Origin: Tetragonia tetragonoides
Lineage: Eukaryota; Streptophyta; Magnoliopsida; Caryophyllales; Aizoaceae
Length of the DNA stretch: 64,000 bases
Direction: 5' to 3'
NCBI GenBank assembly: GCA_038025085.1
Contig: CM076142.1
Location: forward strand, 30,089,001 to 30,153,000
In this document: one piece after another, positions 1 to 11,184 of the stretch
Layout of the letters: every line of letters begins with the position of its first letter
How positions within the stretch are numbered: position 1 is the first letter of the stretch
Made by a program: the position numbers and the translations under genes
The notes under the pieces: model-generated
Seen by the model: only the letters and a program-made list of their open reading frames with translations
What the model was told of the DNA's origin: nothing
Database searches by the model: none

Positions 1-119
1 TTTAAAAAAAAATTGAAAACCAAAAAAAAAAAAAAAACTCAAAATGAACAAAATGAGTCCTAAATTCTCTAAAATGACAAGGTTGTTTATTTCTTCTAAA
101 GCCATGTTTCAATTTTAAT

Positions 120-165
120 CTAATGAAAATATAAATACTAGTAACATGCCCCGTGCAATGCACAA
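120..165 (-). mobile_element. decayed Helitron 3' terminus
   Basis: Read on the minus strand, this stretch has a GTGCATTGCAC core, then a G-run and a CTAG terminus before T, which is how the 3' end of the Helitron at 232-644 looks. The outer stem is broken (GCACGGG on one side, but AAA where GGG should pair), so the hairpin has decayed. No matching 5' end was found in the window. Confidence 0.4.
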
Positions 166-231
166 ACTTTTTTGCTATACTATAGTAATTTATAATTTAC
201 AGATATATACATCAAACAATCAAAGAAATCT

Positions 232-644
232 TCTCTCTATATATAAAGCTGGCATATTTCGTGAGTTTTGAGCCGCGCCACATCATTAAATATATTATTA
301 AAATAATTTATAAAAAAATATAATTGAGAGTTTGACTTGTGATGAAAAACTAGAGTTTTATAAGTGTTATAACTTAATCTTTATCGAACCTTCGAAAGCA
401 AATGTAATCTTCTACACATCTTCAAGAAAAATAATATTTATACCATCGTATTCGCATCGGATAATACTTCAAAATGAGATGCATTTACAATATGTTTAAT
501 CTCAACGTATAAGATCATATATCCAATTTTAATTAGCGTAAATATATATACATTAAAATATATAATAGTGAAGAATAAAATAACAAGAAAAATAATAAAA
601 ATATATTTAACTTAACCCGTGCATCGCACGGGCATCATTACTAG
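232..644 (+). mobile_element. short non-autonomous Helitron
   Basis: The 5' end begins TCTCTCTATATATAAAGC, a typical plant Helitron start (TC). The 3' end has a near-perfect hairpin, CCCGTGC-atc-GCACGGG (616-632), then CTAG at 641-644, followed by T. The start could shift by 2-3 bases among neighbouring TC dinucleotides. It has no coding capacity, so it would depend on a Rep/helicase supplied elsewhere. The interior is AT-rich with nothing recognisable. Confidence 0.75.
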
Positions 645-1439
645 TATTTTTTAATAATGAAGTATTCTCTCATGTCATTATTCTTCTATAATAAAAGCAT
701 AAATTTGTAAATTATCATGAATCTACCAAGATCAAAAATAGAATTGTTATATTTTATGTATCTAATACATTCTCCCCATCATATTGTCTAAATTCTATAC
801 ATGCATTAGTAATAAATATAAGTTCAACTAAGATGGACAACATACATTAAATCAAAAATCAAACTTTGATCAAAGTGCGAATGTATAAATAAAAGTATGG
901 CATAATATACATATGCCATTTGATAATAACATAAAAATCTATATTGATGTCCACGTGTCAATATAACACATTCATATTAGATTTTTTTTTTTTTTTTTAA
1001 CTTTCTTTTCCATCGTTAGTTTTGATAAGAAATCAATTTGTGGGATCACGGATCTGTCTCCTTTTTAAATGTAAACACCCTTCCATCAAGGGGACAAACC
1101 CGCGGATGAAGGTCCACAAACCTTAATCCAGACGAGCAAAAGTACTATACTAAACTTGGTATTCGTGGCAGCTTATCATTAGAAACATAGCATTAATCCC
1201 CTTAATCAAAGATGCAAAGAGTGAACTGAACACTGAAGATCAAAAGCAATTTAAGTGACAAAAAAGACGTGCATAGAGCAAACAAAAAGAAAAGGCAGAC
1301 CAAAGACCAAAAGAAAGCAAAAGCAATTACGTACTAAGTATAATGGTAATTTATTAGTTGGCCCCGACTTCCGAGGCATATGGTGCGCCGTGCGTGCAAT
1401 GGTGAAATGTACAATCAAATAAATTTTCAACTAAACGCT
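645..1439. other. AT-rich intergenic stretch, no gene seen
   Basis: No convincing reading frame, RNA gene or element terminus is visible. A poly-T run lies near 980-1000. The stretch ends at the truncated Copia integrase. Confidence 0.5.
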
Positions 1440-3698
1440 GGAAATTGCAAAAAGCTCATATACCTCAGACTTATATTTCATTGGATATAACCAAGCATAG
1501 TGAGAATAATCATCCACAAAGACAACATAATATTTAAAATCCAAATTAGACAATATAGGCGATTGCTATACATCCGAATGAATAAGCTGTAAGGGTTTAT
1601 CAAATAAGTGATCCACATCGTCAAAAGGTACTTTAATCGACTTGCCAAGCTTACAGGAGACACAATCTAAAGAAAGCCTATGAGCAATACTAAGACCTTG
1701 ATGTTTCCGAAGACTAGCTAAGACCTTGGAGCTTGCATGTCCTAGACGCTTGTGCCAGACTGCGGTAGACTCATGAACCGACAACAAAGCAGGGTGAAAG
1801 GACTCGACAGGTATGATGATGGGGTAGACATTGCTATTACTGGACGCCCGAAGAAGCACCTCCCCCGTTCTCTTGTCCTTTATACGCAAGGAAGATGAGT
1901 CAAAGTTTGCATCACAGTTATTTTCGTCACAAAGTTGCTTAATGGATAATAAATTATGCTTCAACTGAGGCACATGATATACAGACTTCAAAAACAGTGG
2001 CTTAGGTTTAGTATTTAATTTAATTTGACCAATTTTATTAACTGGAATCTGTGTACCATTAGCAACAGTGATGACTATGGGTTCATGGTAAGGTTTTTGT
2101 GAGAAAAACATACCATCATTGGGAGTCATGTGAGCGGAAGTAGCGGTGTCAGGATACCAAAGAGCGTCATTTGCATCGCCAGTTGAGAGAGTAGCAAAGG
2201 ATGGAGCCGAAGGAGCAGCTGGAGTACCCTGAACCGTGAAAGGACATTGAGAGGCGGGGTGACCAGTATAATAGCAAATAAGACATCGCAATTGATTAGT
2301 AAGGGCGGAGCCCAAAACTCCGTCAAAAGTGATGTTGTTGCCTGAAAAGGAAGACACGTTAGAAGCATGGGGCACATTACAGTAACTCGATGATAACAAA
2401 ACCGAATTACAAGAAGCTGTCAAACCATTATTATTGGATGTCGACGCTCCCTGGTTGTTGTTGTGATTGCCACGACCACGATTATTGTTGTTGTTCCATC
2501 CTCGACCACCACGACCACGACCACGATCTCGACCATTATTATTGCGACCACCTCCTCGGTTTTGGCCTCGACCTTGATTTCCACGACCTTGGGAAGCATT
2601 GGAAGTCGCATTCGAAGCACCCTCTGCATTGGTAGTTGCTGAAGCCGCAAAGGCTTGATGTATAGGAGCCTGTGAGTCACGATCATGGAGCTGGTGCAGA
2701 CGCTGCTCATAGTGTATCAAACGAGCCTTTATGTCGTCGAATGAAACATGACCAGAGACATATGTGATGGCAGTAACCAGTGGCTCAAAATCAGAAGTGA
2801 GGCCACTGATTGTGTCCTACAGTAGCTCGAGCTCGTCATACGGAGCATTAATGGAGGCCAAGGAATCAGCAATAGTTTTGATCCTTCTTAAATAATCATC
2901 AACAGGTTCTGTTTCTCCTTTGCGGATATTACTGAGAGACCGCTTGAGTTCGACCATACGAGCAAGGCTGGCCGTATTGAAACGAGTCATGAGGCGTTGC
3001 CATATTTGTGCCGAATGCACCACCTCATGGACCTCGGCTAGTAGTTTGCGGGAGAGTGTGGCAAAAAGCCAAGAGCGAACACACTGGTCGAGACGCAGCC
3101 AAGTATGAAACGATGGGTTCGGACGTTGCAGGCCGGTATTGTCAATAATGACTCGAGGAGGAGCTGTGATAGAGCCGTCAACCAACCCCGATAAATTGTG
3201 CATAACCAGGAATGTGGTAAATTGGGTACGCCATGGAAGGAAGTCCTCGGTTGCAGCGAGAGTAATAGTAACATGATTCTTGACGTTAACCAACCACACA
3301 TTAGAGACAAAGGGGGGAAGTCCGCCATGTAGAGGGTTGAAGGAATCAAGGTTTTGGTTGGCATAGCCACCCAAAACAGAATTGGAGAGACCTGAGACAT
3401 AAGGAAAAGAAAAGGTGGGAGGAGTTGAAAGTGGAACAGTAGACATAACAGGTTGAGTGGAGGGAAAAAGAGAAGTAGGCACGGAAGGCTGAGAGAAACC
3501 CCAGGAGATGGGGGCAGCCGAGAAGAGAGGCTGACTCATACTCGCATGAAACCCTGGAGGCGTTCGTGGATGAGACGAAGAGCCCGCCTCAAACACGGCC
3601 GAGAAAAAGGATGAATTTTGTGGTGTTGAAGGTACGACTAACTCAGCAACAAAGGTAGTAGCCATGGTTGACAGAGGAAGGGAGGCGTTAGGATCCAT
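1440..3698 (-). pseudogene. Copia gag-pol fragment (gag, zinc knuckle, protease, start of integrase)
   Basis: The first in-frame ATG is at 3698-3696 (MDPNAS). The frame encodes a Copia-type gag region (about 3300-2700), an Asn/Gly/Arg-rich linker, a CCHC knuckle (CLIC-x4-H-x4-C, near 2275), a protease motif, the pre-integrase HKRLGHAS motif, and the integrase start (SDV...FVDDYS, 1580-1480). The same frame runs throughout, but it has two stop codons, at 2817-2819 (ELL*DT) and just below 1566 (SDV*QSP). The second is a TGG-to-TAG type change, and both fit C:G to T:A decay. The protease reads Asp-Thr-Ala where Asp-(Ser/Thr)-Gly is expected, so the catalytic triplet is damaged. It is a dead gene. 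Confidence 0.85.
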
Positions 3699-3769
3699 GG
3701 ATCGAAGACGTAACGAAGAAGGCAGGGTTTGCAAGGGAGGCGGGTGTGAGTTTTATTTAGGAGACCTGT

Positions 3770-3785
3770 GCTTTGATACCATATA
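3770..3785 (-). other. primer-binding site, initiator tRNA-Met type
   Basis: On the minus strand TGGTATCAAAGC lies just upstream of gag. It differs at one base from TGGTATCAGAGC, the usual plant Copia primer site complementary to initiator tRNA-Met. It marks the inner end of the LTR. Confidence 0.7.
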
Positions 3786-3825
3786 CAGAAATTATACTGG
3801 ATGGCTTACCCCAATATGGGAGCCT

Positions 3826-3827
<2 letters not shown>

Positions 3828-3890
<63 letters not shown>
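3828..3890. repeat. (CA)n(TA)n microsatellite
   Basis: About 40 bases of CA repeat run directly into about 22 bases of TA repeat. It lies inside the Copia LTR remnant, so it probably expanded after insertion. Confidence 0.95.
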
Positions 3891-4253
3891 GAGTGTATTT
3901 AGGGTTGTAGAAGATATGTACAAAATTAGTTTCCTATTCTAATTCTAATTCCCAATTAGTTATGTTACCTAGTACCTACACAATTACATGGATCCAGTAA
4001 AACTGTGCATAGGGTAGAAAATGATTCCATGACTAGAGAAAATAAAACTCAAATAGTTTTAATTTTTCCCTTCAAATTTCATTTCGAGTTTCATTTCATT
4101 AACTGATAGTTTCATGTTGTGTATTAATACATAGTGGTATTGAGTACAGGCAACTATAAGGATTTGGAGTTTATGCAATAAGAACTAGGTAAAGGGTAGA
4201 TCTATAAGGTAATATCAAGAATCACAACAAAGATCTCGGTTTGGAATCCTAAC

Positions 4254-4892
4254 TAGGGGTTAGTGCAACTGGGTATTCACCGGGTATTGTACTATTCGAA
4301 ATTGAAAAATTGATTCATCGATTTCTAATTCTTAAAAATTGGAATTGGAATTGGTATTGGTTATATCGGTTCCTAAATATTAGAAATTAGAATTGGATCT
4401 GGGTCCACTGGATACCCACCGATTCCTAGGTATCCAATTACACATTAAATCCAAATTTTATTATTTTTTCAAATCGAATGTATATTTTAATAATAAAAAA
4501 ACATTAATTACAATATTATACTAACAAATACGAGTATTAGTTTTCAAAAGTACAACAAACAAAAAATCAAATACTACAATCAAAATACTTAACATTATAA
4601 ATCAAAATTTGAATAACGTATACAATCATTTAATCATTAATATTACAAATACAATTTTTAAAACGTTAAATTACAAATACAATTTTTTAAATCACTAATC
4701 TTACTAGAGAATCACCATTCTTTATATACAACAAAGGAAAAAGTCTTATAATTTATTTTACACTGGATACCCAATCGATTCCAATTACCAAAAGTCAAGA
4801 ATTGAAATTAAAATTAAAATTAGCGGATACTGATTTCGATTCCAAAACCACCCATTCTAATACTAAATACCCAAATTTTCTACTTACTCCTA
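4254..4892. mobile_element. decayed hAT-like non-autonomous element
   Basis: The left end TAGGGGTTAGTGCAACTGGG is roughly mirrored by the right end (…AATACCCAAATTTTCTACTTACTCCTA, last base 4892). The flanks ATCCTAAC and TTTCTAAT agree at 5 of 8 positions, as expected for an old 8-bp duplication. The interior is AT-rich with degenerate GGTATCC/TACCC-type motifs and no coding sequence. Confidence 0.45.
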
Positions 4893-5148
4893 TTTCTAAT
4901 CGTTGTGTTATACATTTCGCAATTAACCTCCTCTATTAAGGTCCAGACTTCCAGTCCTTTCAAGGTAGAGTCCATGAGGGCGGTAATAAGAAGTCTCTCA
5001 TTTTCAGATTTGGATTAGAGCAATGCAAATGCAATGAGTCCAAAAGCCACAGTAACGTATCATCATTAAACGGGTCCCACGAGTGCCTTATAAGCTTTTA
5101 TAGGGATCAGTAAACAAAGATCAATAGACCAAAAACCTTCAAGTTTCC

Positions 5149-5154
5149 CACGTG
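5149..5154. promoter_or_regulatory. G-box (CACGTG) upstream of the DUF3527 gene
   Basis: A palindromic CCCACGTGGG sits about 50 bases before a CT-rich stretch that looks like the start of the 5' UTR. G-boxes bind bZIP and bHLH factors in plants. Whether this one works is an inference from its position. Confidence 0.45.
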
Positions 5155-5199
5155 GGACCCACTCGCCGTTCACTTTTAACCGTCCGATTGACAGCGATT

Positions 5200-5300
5200 T
5201 CTTAAAACTCTCTCTCTCTTCCTCTCTCTCTCTCTGTCTCTCACTCTGAGAACGTCTTCACTCACTTCAGTCACTCACTTCAGTCACTCACCTAAGCATA
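5200..5300 (+). promoter_or_regulatory. CT-rich leader and short tandem repeat, likely 5' UTR start
   Basis: A CT microsatellite (about 5208-5250) is followed by a CACTCACTTCAGT repeat of about 15 bases. Plant 5' UTRs and core promoters often have this composition. Transcription probably starts here, with a leader intron from about 5613 (TTG|GTGAGA) to 6591 (TTTTCAG). Confidence 0.4.
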
Positions 5301-5807
5301 AATCCGACACAAATAACAACAATGCCCAGAATTTCTTGGGCCATAAAAAACGCGGGAGATGGGATTATTTGTTCAATAATGTTGTCAAATGTTAAATCTA
5401 TGATTTTTGCATTTTAGTACTTAAAAATTGAGCTTTTGGGTTTATTTTGGTACCTTACTTTGCTTTCAATTTACGTATATACTTCCTATAGAGTATAAAT
5501 TATACACATTTTTATTTTGTCCTTCTTTTGACGTTTCGGGGACCTCTGCTCAAGATTTCGCGGGACACAAAAGGCAAAAAAAAGGTGGAGCTTGCCTTAC
5601 TTATCTTCATTGGTGAGAGCATTCAGAGCAACGAAATTGAAATTAATTATTGGATTTTGGTCTCTGCTTCTGCATTTCTGCTGAAATTTGGTGTCTTTTT
5701 GAGGTGGGTTTTTCATTTTTTATGCTTTTAGTCTTTTAGATCTTTCTGGGTTCTTAATGAGATTGTTGGAAATTTCCTGAATTTCATGTTTAGATCTGTG
5801 GTTATAG

Positions 5808-6055
5808 TTCACATTTGAGTGTTATGTGAAGGAAATTTGGCAACTTGATGGGTTTTGTTACCTACATTCTGTGATAAATTTCTGTACTTTGTTCATGAGG
5901 CTGTATTATTGGCATGTAATTTGATGTATAGGTTTCACATTTGAGTGTTTTGTGAAGGAAATTTGGCTACTTGATGGTTTTGTTTTCTACATTCTGTGAT
6001 GAATTTCTGCACTTTGTTTTTGAGGATGTATTATTGGCATGTAATCTGATGTACA
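5808..6055 (+). repeat. 126-bp tandem duplication in the 5' UTR intron
   Basis: Two copies with a period of 126 bases start at about 5808 and 5934, each beginning near CACATTTGAGTGTT and ending near GGCATGTAATYTGATGTA. They differ at a small number of sites, so the duplication is not brand new. It lies inside the inferred leader intron, so it does not touch protein sequence. Confidence 0.85.
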
Positions 6056-6662
6056 AGTAGTGAAAATTTGGTAGGAAAACTCAAAATGCTATGGAATTGC
6101 TTGAAGAATTGTCTTTTACATGTCTGATGGATTATGCTATGAGGGAATGCTGGTTTTTATGATGAAAATCTAAGAATTTCTAGCAAGTTTGATATTTCTG
6201 GAGTGATTGATAGTGATGTGATATATCAGATGTAATGTTGGATTATTTTGGGCGCTCCATTGTACATTTGTATGATAGGCATTAGGAATTGAATATTAGC
6301 TGTTACATGTGAGTCTATGAGATGTAGATGTAATGTAGTGCTGCTGGTTATTTGTTTGTTGGTTTAGTTTTGTCCTAAGCAAAATAGTTTTGGTCATTTT
6401 TTATGTCTACCATACCATATGAAATCTTTCAAATCACCTAACTACAGTCCAGACCTTGCCAAATGCTAACTTCAGTATTTGATGAACTCCCATTTGCATT
6501 GTGACTTGTGAGTGTTACTTGGCTGTTAAGCTCATTTTTATGCATCCCATTCCCCTTAATGACCATGTCTGGGCCAAAAATTGATTTTCAGGATATGAAG
6601 TTAAGGAATAGTGTCCTGCAGTCACTGTGCTAGTGAGTGCATTGCGTTTTTCAGCAAACACC

Positions 6663-9369
6663 ATGCCTTCAAGGGCATCATCTAGAAACAAAAATATGCC
6701 AATTTCTGGTGAAATTGGACATGGCTCAGAGAACATGACTAGCCAGAGTTCCAGACAGTACCAAAAGTCTAGATTCGCAAAGGAGAAGCCTCGTACTCCA
6801 GGACGCAGTCGAAGTGTGAAGTCCAAGGACAAGGTCAAAGCTGACAATCCTATTCGTCCCCCACATTCAGATTTGCCCCTTGAATTTGTGAAAAATGGTA
6901 AAAGTGGATTCCTCGTCCAGGCAAAAACTTCAGGAGATGTAGATCAGCCTCAGGTGAGAAAGAGTGTAAGTCAAGAGGACGAGCTCGTGAAGTACATGTC
7001 CAAGGTACCTAGATTTCTTCAGAGAGGAGAAATTTCCCAAGATAACGTTTTGAACTTTGGGGTTCTTGACTGGGGGCGCCTGGAGCAATGGACAAACAAG
7101 CAAAACAAAGTCTCAGTAAGTGATGGAACCGATGCACCTGGCACTGGAAGTTGCTCTACATCTAGAAATGGTTCATCGGTTGCTTCTGTTACAGCACATT
7201 TTGAAGCTTTAGCTCGCCAAAGTGAGCAATCCACGAGTTCAAAAGTTGATTCATTCCATAAAGTTGACTGTTCTCCAGTTATTAAACCTCTTAATGGAAA
7301 GGCAATGAGTCACTCAAACCTGGGATCTTCTTATGACCGTTCCTTAGATGGGAAGAAGGACATCCACAAAAAAGACAAGCCTCAACGTAGAGATGGTATG
7401 GATATAAAGTCTGCAAAAGGCAAGGAAAAGTACTCAGAGCAAGGGAGCAGTACTACTGTGGCAGGAGGTCGATCATTGAAACTGAGTAAACATGGTCATA
7501 AGGTTCCTAGCCGTTCCAAAAAGAAGATCAGCACCTGTGATGGTGAACCAGAAAAGTATGCTGAAAAGTTCAGCAATCAGCGTCACTCAGGTAAGCAGGA
7601 CGGCATTGTACTCCTCCTACCCAAAGATTTCTCTAAGGAATCAAGCTCGGAGGTACTTCCAAGGTTATCCCTTGATGGGAAATCAGCTGAACTTAATTGG
7701 GGTAGCTTCTCTGATATCTTCTCCATTGATGAGATCCAATCAGACAAGTCATTTTGTGATATTCCACATTCTTGTCCTCTACCTTACCCAGCTGAGGCCG
7801 AGTCAGAGTTGGACCTAAAGCTTGATAATCTTATTAAAGCTCAGGGAGTTGAGCTTCCAGATATGCAGTCATATTTAAATGAGGATAGTATGAAGGAAGA
7901 AACAAGCACTTCAGCTATTCTCAAGCCATCAAGTGGTCTAGATCAAAGAGCACCTAGCTTCTCAGCTGAACTAGCCAGTGATAGTTCAACAGCTCATCGT
8001 TTTAGCTTTAGTTTAGCAAGGATGACCAGAAGTCTCAGCTTTAAAGAGGGTTCAGGCCATCCAATGCTAAAGCCTACTTATGTGACCACCAAGTCGGGTC
8101 CTGCCAAACCTGAGGGTTCTGCTGATTCTGAAACTCCTAAGAGCAATAAAACAAATTCAAATGGCAAGACAAGAAATAGCCCTTTGAAAAGATTGCTAGA
8201 CCCATTATTGAAGAACAAGTTTTCCAACCAAATGAAAGAATGTCCAAGCGATTTGAGAAACAAGCCACCCACTGCTGTTCAGATGCCTGAAAATGAAGAA
8301 TGTGAGGTATCAACCATAAAAGCTCTTTTGTATCTTACAGTTAAAAGTGGGCTACCTTTATTCAAGTTTGTGGTAGAAACCAAAAATGAGATTCTCGCAT
8401 CAACTGTGAAAAATTTAAGCCCCTTCGGGAAGAATGACAGTAGGTGGCTATACACTTTCTACTCAGTACTGCAAGTCAGAAAGAAAAGCAGTGGTTGGAA
8501 GAATCACAAAAATAAAACTAGTGGACTTAACTACAATGTTATTGGCCAGATGAAGGTTTCCAACCCTCATGTACCGAGTTGGTGTGAGCAGAAATCTGAT
8601 GATCGTCACATGGTGAAGGAGTCAATCTTGTATAGTGTTGACCTAAGCAAGGCAGATACCGCATCCTCAGAATTTATGACAAACAGGGAACTTGCAGCCA
8701 TTGTTGTCAAGGTGCCTAATGACAGTAGCGAAAAAGGAAGCAGTTTCTCAGAATGCTTTCCAAATGACAGATCATCCAACCTCAAAGAAGATGAGATATT
8801 GGGCAGTACAGTGATCATACTTCCAGGTGGTATGCACAGTTTGCCAAATGAAGGAGTACCTTCACCTTTAATCAACCGTTGGAGGTCTGGAGGATTATGT
8901 GATTGTGGGGGATGGGATGTTGGTTGCAAATTAAGGATCCTCACAGACCAGGTGCAAGACCACAAAACACCCACAACTTGTAGACTGTTCCCTATGCAAG
9001 TTCGATGTGATTTTTTTGAGCAGGTTTGTCCTAATTACTTGAATCATGGCTGCATTTTTGTCTCTTTTTACCCGCCATTCTTCCTCTGATTCATAATTTA
9101 TGCAGGGAGAAGCCAGACAAAGGGGCCCCTTGTTTTCCTTGGTTCCATTTCGAGATGGACTCTTCTCAGTGGAGTTTGATGCAGAGATTTCCTCTTTGCA
9201 AGCATTTTCCATCTGTGTTGCACTTATCAACAGTCATTCCTCATATTCAACGAATCCGGTTGAATCAAACCAGGAATTTGAAAGGACAAAGGCATCTATG
9301 ATCCTCCACGGTGAAGGGCCAGAAAGACATGCACCACATCCCCCGCTATCTCCTGTTGGTAGGGTCTAA
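6663..9369 (+). CDS. DUF3527 domain protein (plant-specific, unknown function)
   Basis: Two exons, 6663-9023 and 9106-9369, encode 874 aa. The intron (9024-9105, GT...TGCAG) is phase 0 and joins DFFEQ to GEARQRG. I chose the ATG at 6663 (MPSRASSRNKN) over one 12 codons upstream because basic Ser/Arg-rich starts are usual in this family and the upstream stretch looks like leader. The first 600 residues are hydrophilic, Ser/Lys-rich and probably disordered. The C-terminal third is the conserved part: a DLSKAD...ELAAIVVKVP block, a V-I-I-LPGG-x-HSLP block, then RWRSGG-x-CDCGGWD-x-GC (8881-8930, around residue 746) and FSLVPFRDGLFSVEFDAEISSLQAFSICVA's first half in exon 2. These motifs identify DUF3527. 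No catalytic activity is known. A small number of codons past 9023 stay open without splicing, but that reading lacks the conserved end. Confidence 0.9.
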
Positions 9370-9526
9370 ACTCTAAAGTCCTGTGCAAGAAAAGCATCCA
9401 TAAGTTGTAGTACTCAATGTTGTACATATGTACTTGCTATGGGTGTTCTCTAATGTGTTCAGCAGATAGAACAACCGCCCTTGAATGTAGCGTAAGACTT
9501 AGTACAGTGTTTCAAGTAGCAACAGT

Positions 9527-9532
9527 AATAAA
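9527..9532 (+). terminator. polyadenylation signal AATAAA
   Basis: AATAAA lies about 160 bases after the DUF3527 stop codon, a normal 3' UTR distance in plants. The preceding sequence is T-rich and non-coding. Confidence 0.55.
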
Positions 9533-9559
9533 GAGTATACATGTGCAGAAGATCATACC

Positions 9560-10680
9560 AATTACCAAGTAAAATCCCTTGGGTCTATAGGCTGTTTCTT
9601 TGTTTTCCTTGGTTTTTTTCCCCTCTTTTTTTACTTAGTAAGATAACTTGCTTTGCTCTAAATGCTACTAATTAGGTGGTTCAGTAAAGGATAGGTGACA
9701 TTCTCGGATTCTCCTCAGCAGACACAAGGAAAAATTTGTTGTTAACTGTTTAACCTCGGTCTTGATTAATTAGAGTTCGACACTAGAATTGTTGATGTTG
9801 ACATGCTCATGATAACTAAGGATACAGGATTTGACTGGTTGTGACGGGAAAAGGTTTTGTAAATGTTTACCTACTCACTCTTGATTAACTGGAGTTCAAC
9901 TGATCCGCCAAAAAAAAAAAAATTCAATTCTAAAACTGTTGACATTGACGTGATTATGATAACTTAAGAATCAAAGACTAGTTTGCAAGTCGTTGTTCTC
10001 TCCTTTCTCTCTCTTAAAAACCCCTAACCTCTCTTTCTCTTTGACTCATTTTTGCTGGTGGTTAGTTTCTCTATTGTTATTTCTTTGTTTTCGAGCTAGT
10101 TTTTTTAGTTTGTTTTTCTTCATAGTTAGCAATAAACTCTCCTTTTGTGAGAGGAGGTTGTGGAGTTCTCCGCGTTCGTCGGAGGGTCGTAAAGTTTGTG
10201 TTTCCGAGTTAGATTAGAGAAATCAAGAAAATAAATTCAATCTATTATGCATGAAAATTCAAACAGATATGTTGAGTAGTAACTCTTTCCATGTTTGATT
10301 GGCCAATTTGCCCGGTAGAGTCAAATCTTTGGATTTACAAAAACCTCAAAATTCATTTATAGCTCTCCTTCATATTGGAGTATATTAATATATATATTCT
10401 TACCAAGATGACATTAAATAGATAATAAATAGTTATAAATGCATGGGTGGTTAAAAATAAATCAAAAATACTTTTCTTTTATTTTAATATAAAAGTATTA
10501 TATTTATTATCTAAAAAAAATAAAATATCTATGCACTAAAATTGAAATTTCTTTGTTAAATGTGTAAAAAAGATTATTATTGTTTATTGCTACTCATATT
10601 ATTCAACGAAAATGGGTAACTTTATATATTGAGATGATTAAAAAAATTGTTATATTGATTCTAATAACATAGGATGATGA
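9560..10680. other. intergenic, no gene identified
   Basis: A CT-rich stretch at 9990-10220 resembles a transcribed leader, but no long frame follows. Two GTTGA/TTGATTAA-rich segments near 9750 and 9880 resemble each other weakly. The rest is AT-rich. Confidence 0.4.
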
Positions 10681-10687
10681 ACAAGAA

Positions 10688-10716
10688 CCCGTGCACCGCA
10701 CGGGCACGAAATCTAG
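10688..10716 (+). mobile_element. Helitron 3' terminus
   Basis: A perfect hairpin CCCGTGC-acc-GCACGGG (10688-10704) is followed by CTAG at 10713-10716 and then T. This matches the 3' end of the Helitron at 232-644. I could not find a matching 5' TC end, so the element limits are unknown and it may include the CT-rich segment near 10 kb. Confidence 0.6.
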
Positions 10717-10839
10717 TTTATAAGTAATAATTGAATTTGATGATAGGCTAAAGTCTCCCTTATTCAAAAGGTACTTGCATGAGATGAAGAGGATTATGAG
10801 AGAAAATTATTGGGCCAGAAGCTTCGAGGTTCAAAATGA

Positions 10840-11007
10840 GTTCCACCTCAAGATAGTGTTGATGAAGAAGATGATGAAAGCAAAAAGAATGCATTTCATC
10901 ACTTCTTAAGAGATAGGCCATTGATGGAAGTAATCAGCATACGAAAGTGTATTACTGCCAAAGCCGATCCTGACATTTTGTACTTTGTAGGCCCTGAGGC
11001 GAAATAG
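10840..11007 (+). other. short unrecognised coding-like stretch
   Basis: A frame of 55 codons without an ATG at its start reads an acidic run (DSVDEEDDESKK) and then FHHFLRDRPLMEV...PEAK before TAG at 11005. Composition looks protein-like, but I do not recognise the family. It could be an exon of a lost host gene or captured sequence. No splice partners were found. Confidence 0.25.
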
Positions 11008-11184
11008 AAACAAACTCCCCTAATTAAACATTCATTTGCAAATTTGTGAAAAAAAAGTGTAATAATATTTTTCATATGTGAATCAGTGAATGTACATTGT
11101 TTTAACAAAGATTTTATTTTTTATTATTTTTAATCGTTTTCTTCTTTTCTGTGTGGTAATTAGTATCAAGTCTTATCAAGCTCC

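Larger units (their letters stand above)
1440..3982 (-). mobile_element. truncated Ty1/Copia retrotransposon
   Basis: Reading leftward, the order is part of an LTR (about 3785-3982), the primer site, gag, zinc knuckle, protease and pre-integrase, and the start of integrase, which breaks off near 1440. Reverse transcriptase, RNase H and the 3' LTR are missing. The LTR part holds a (CA)n(TA)n microsatellite. The outer LTR limit is a guess from a TG at 3982. Confidence 0.75.

Noticed and set aside
2390..2710. His/Asp-rich and Val-rich frames opposite the Copia gag linker
   Set aside because: They are shadows of the Asn/Gly/Arg-rich linker of the minus-strand gag frame.
3664..3942. 92-codon plus-strand frame across the CA/TA microsatellite
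   Set aside because: Its Thr-His and Tyr-Ile runs are the microsatellite; the rest lies in a Copia LTR.
9993..10217. Phe/Ser-rich 74-codon frame near 10 kb
   Set aside because: It is translation of a T/C-rich stretch; no domain, no splice partners and no conserved composition.
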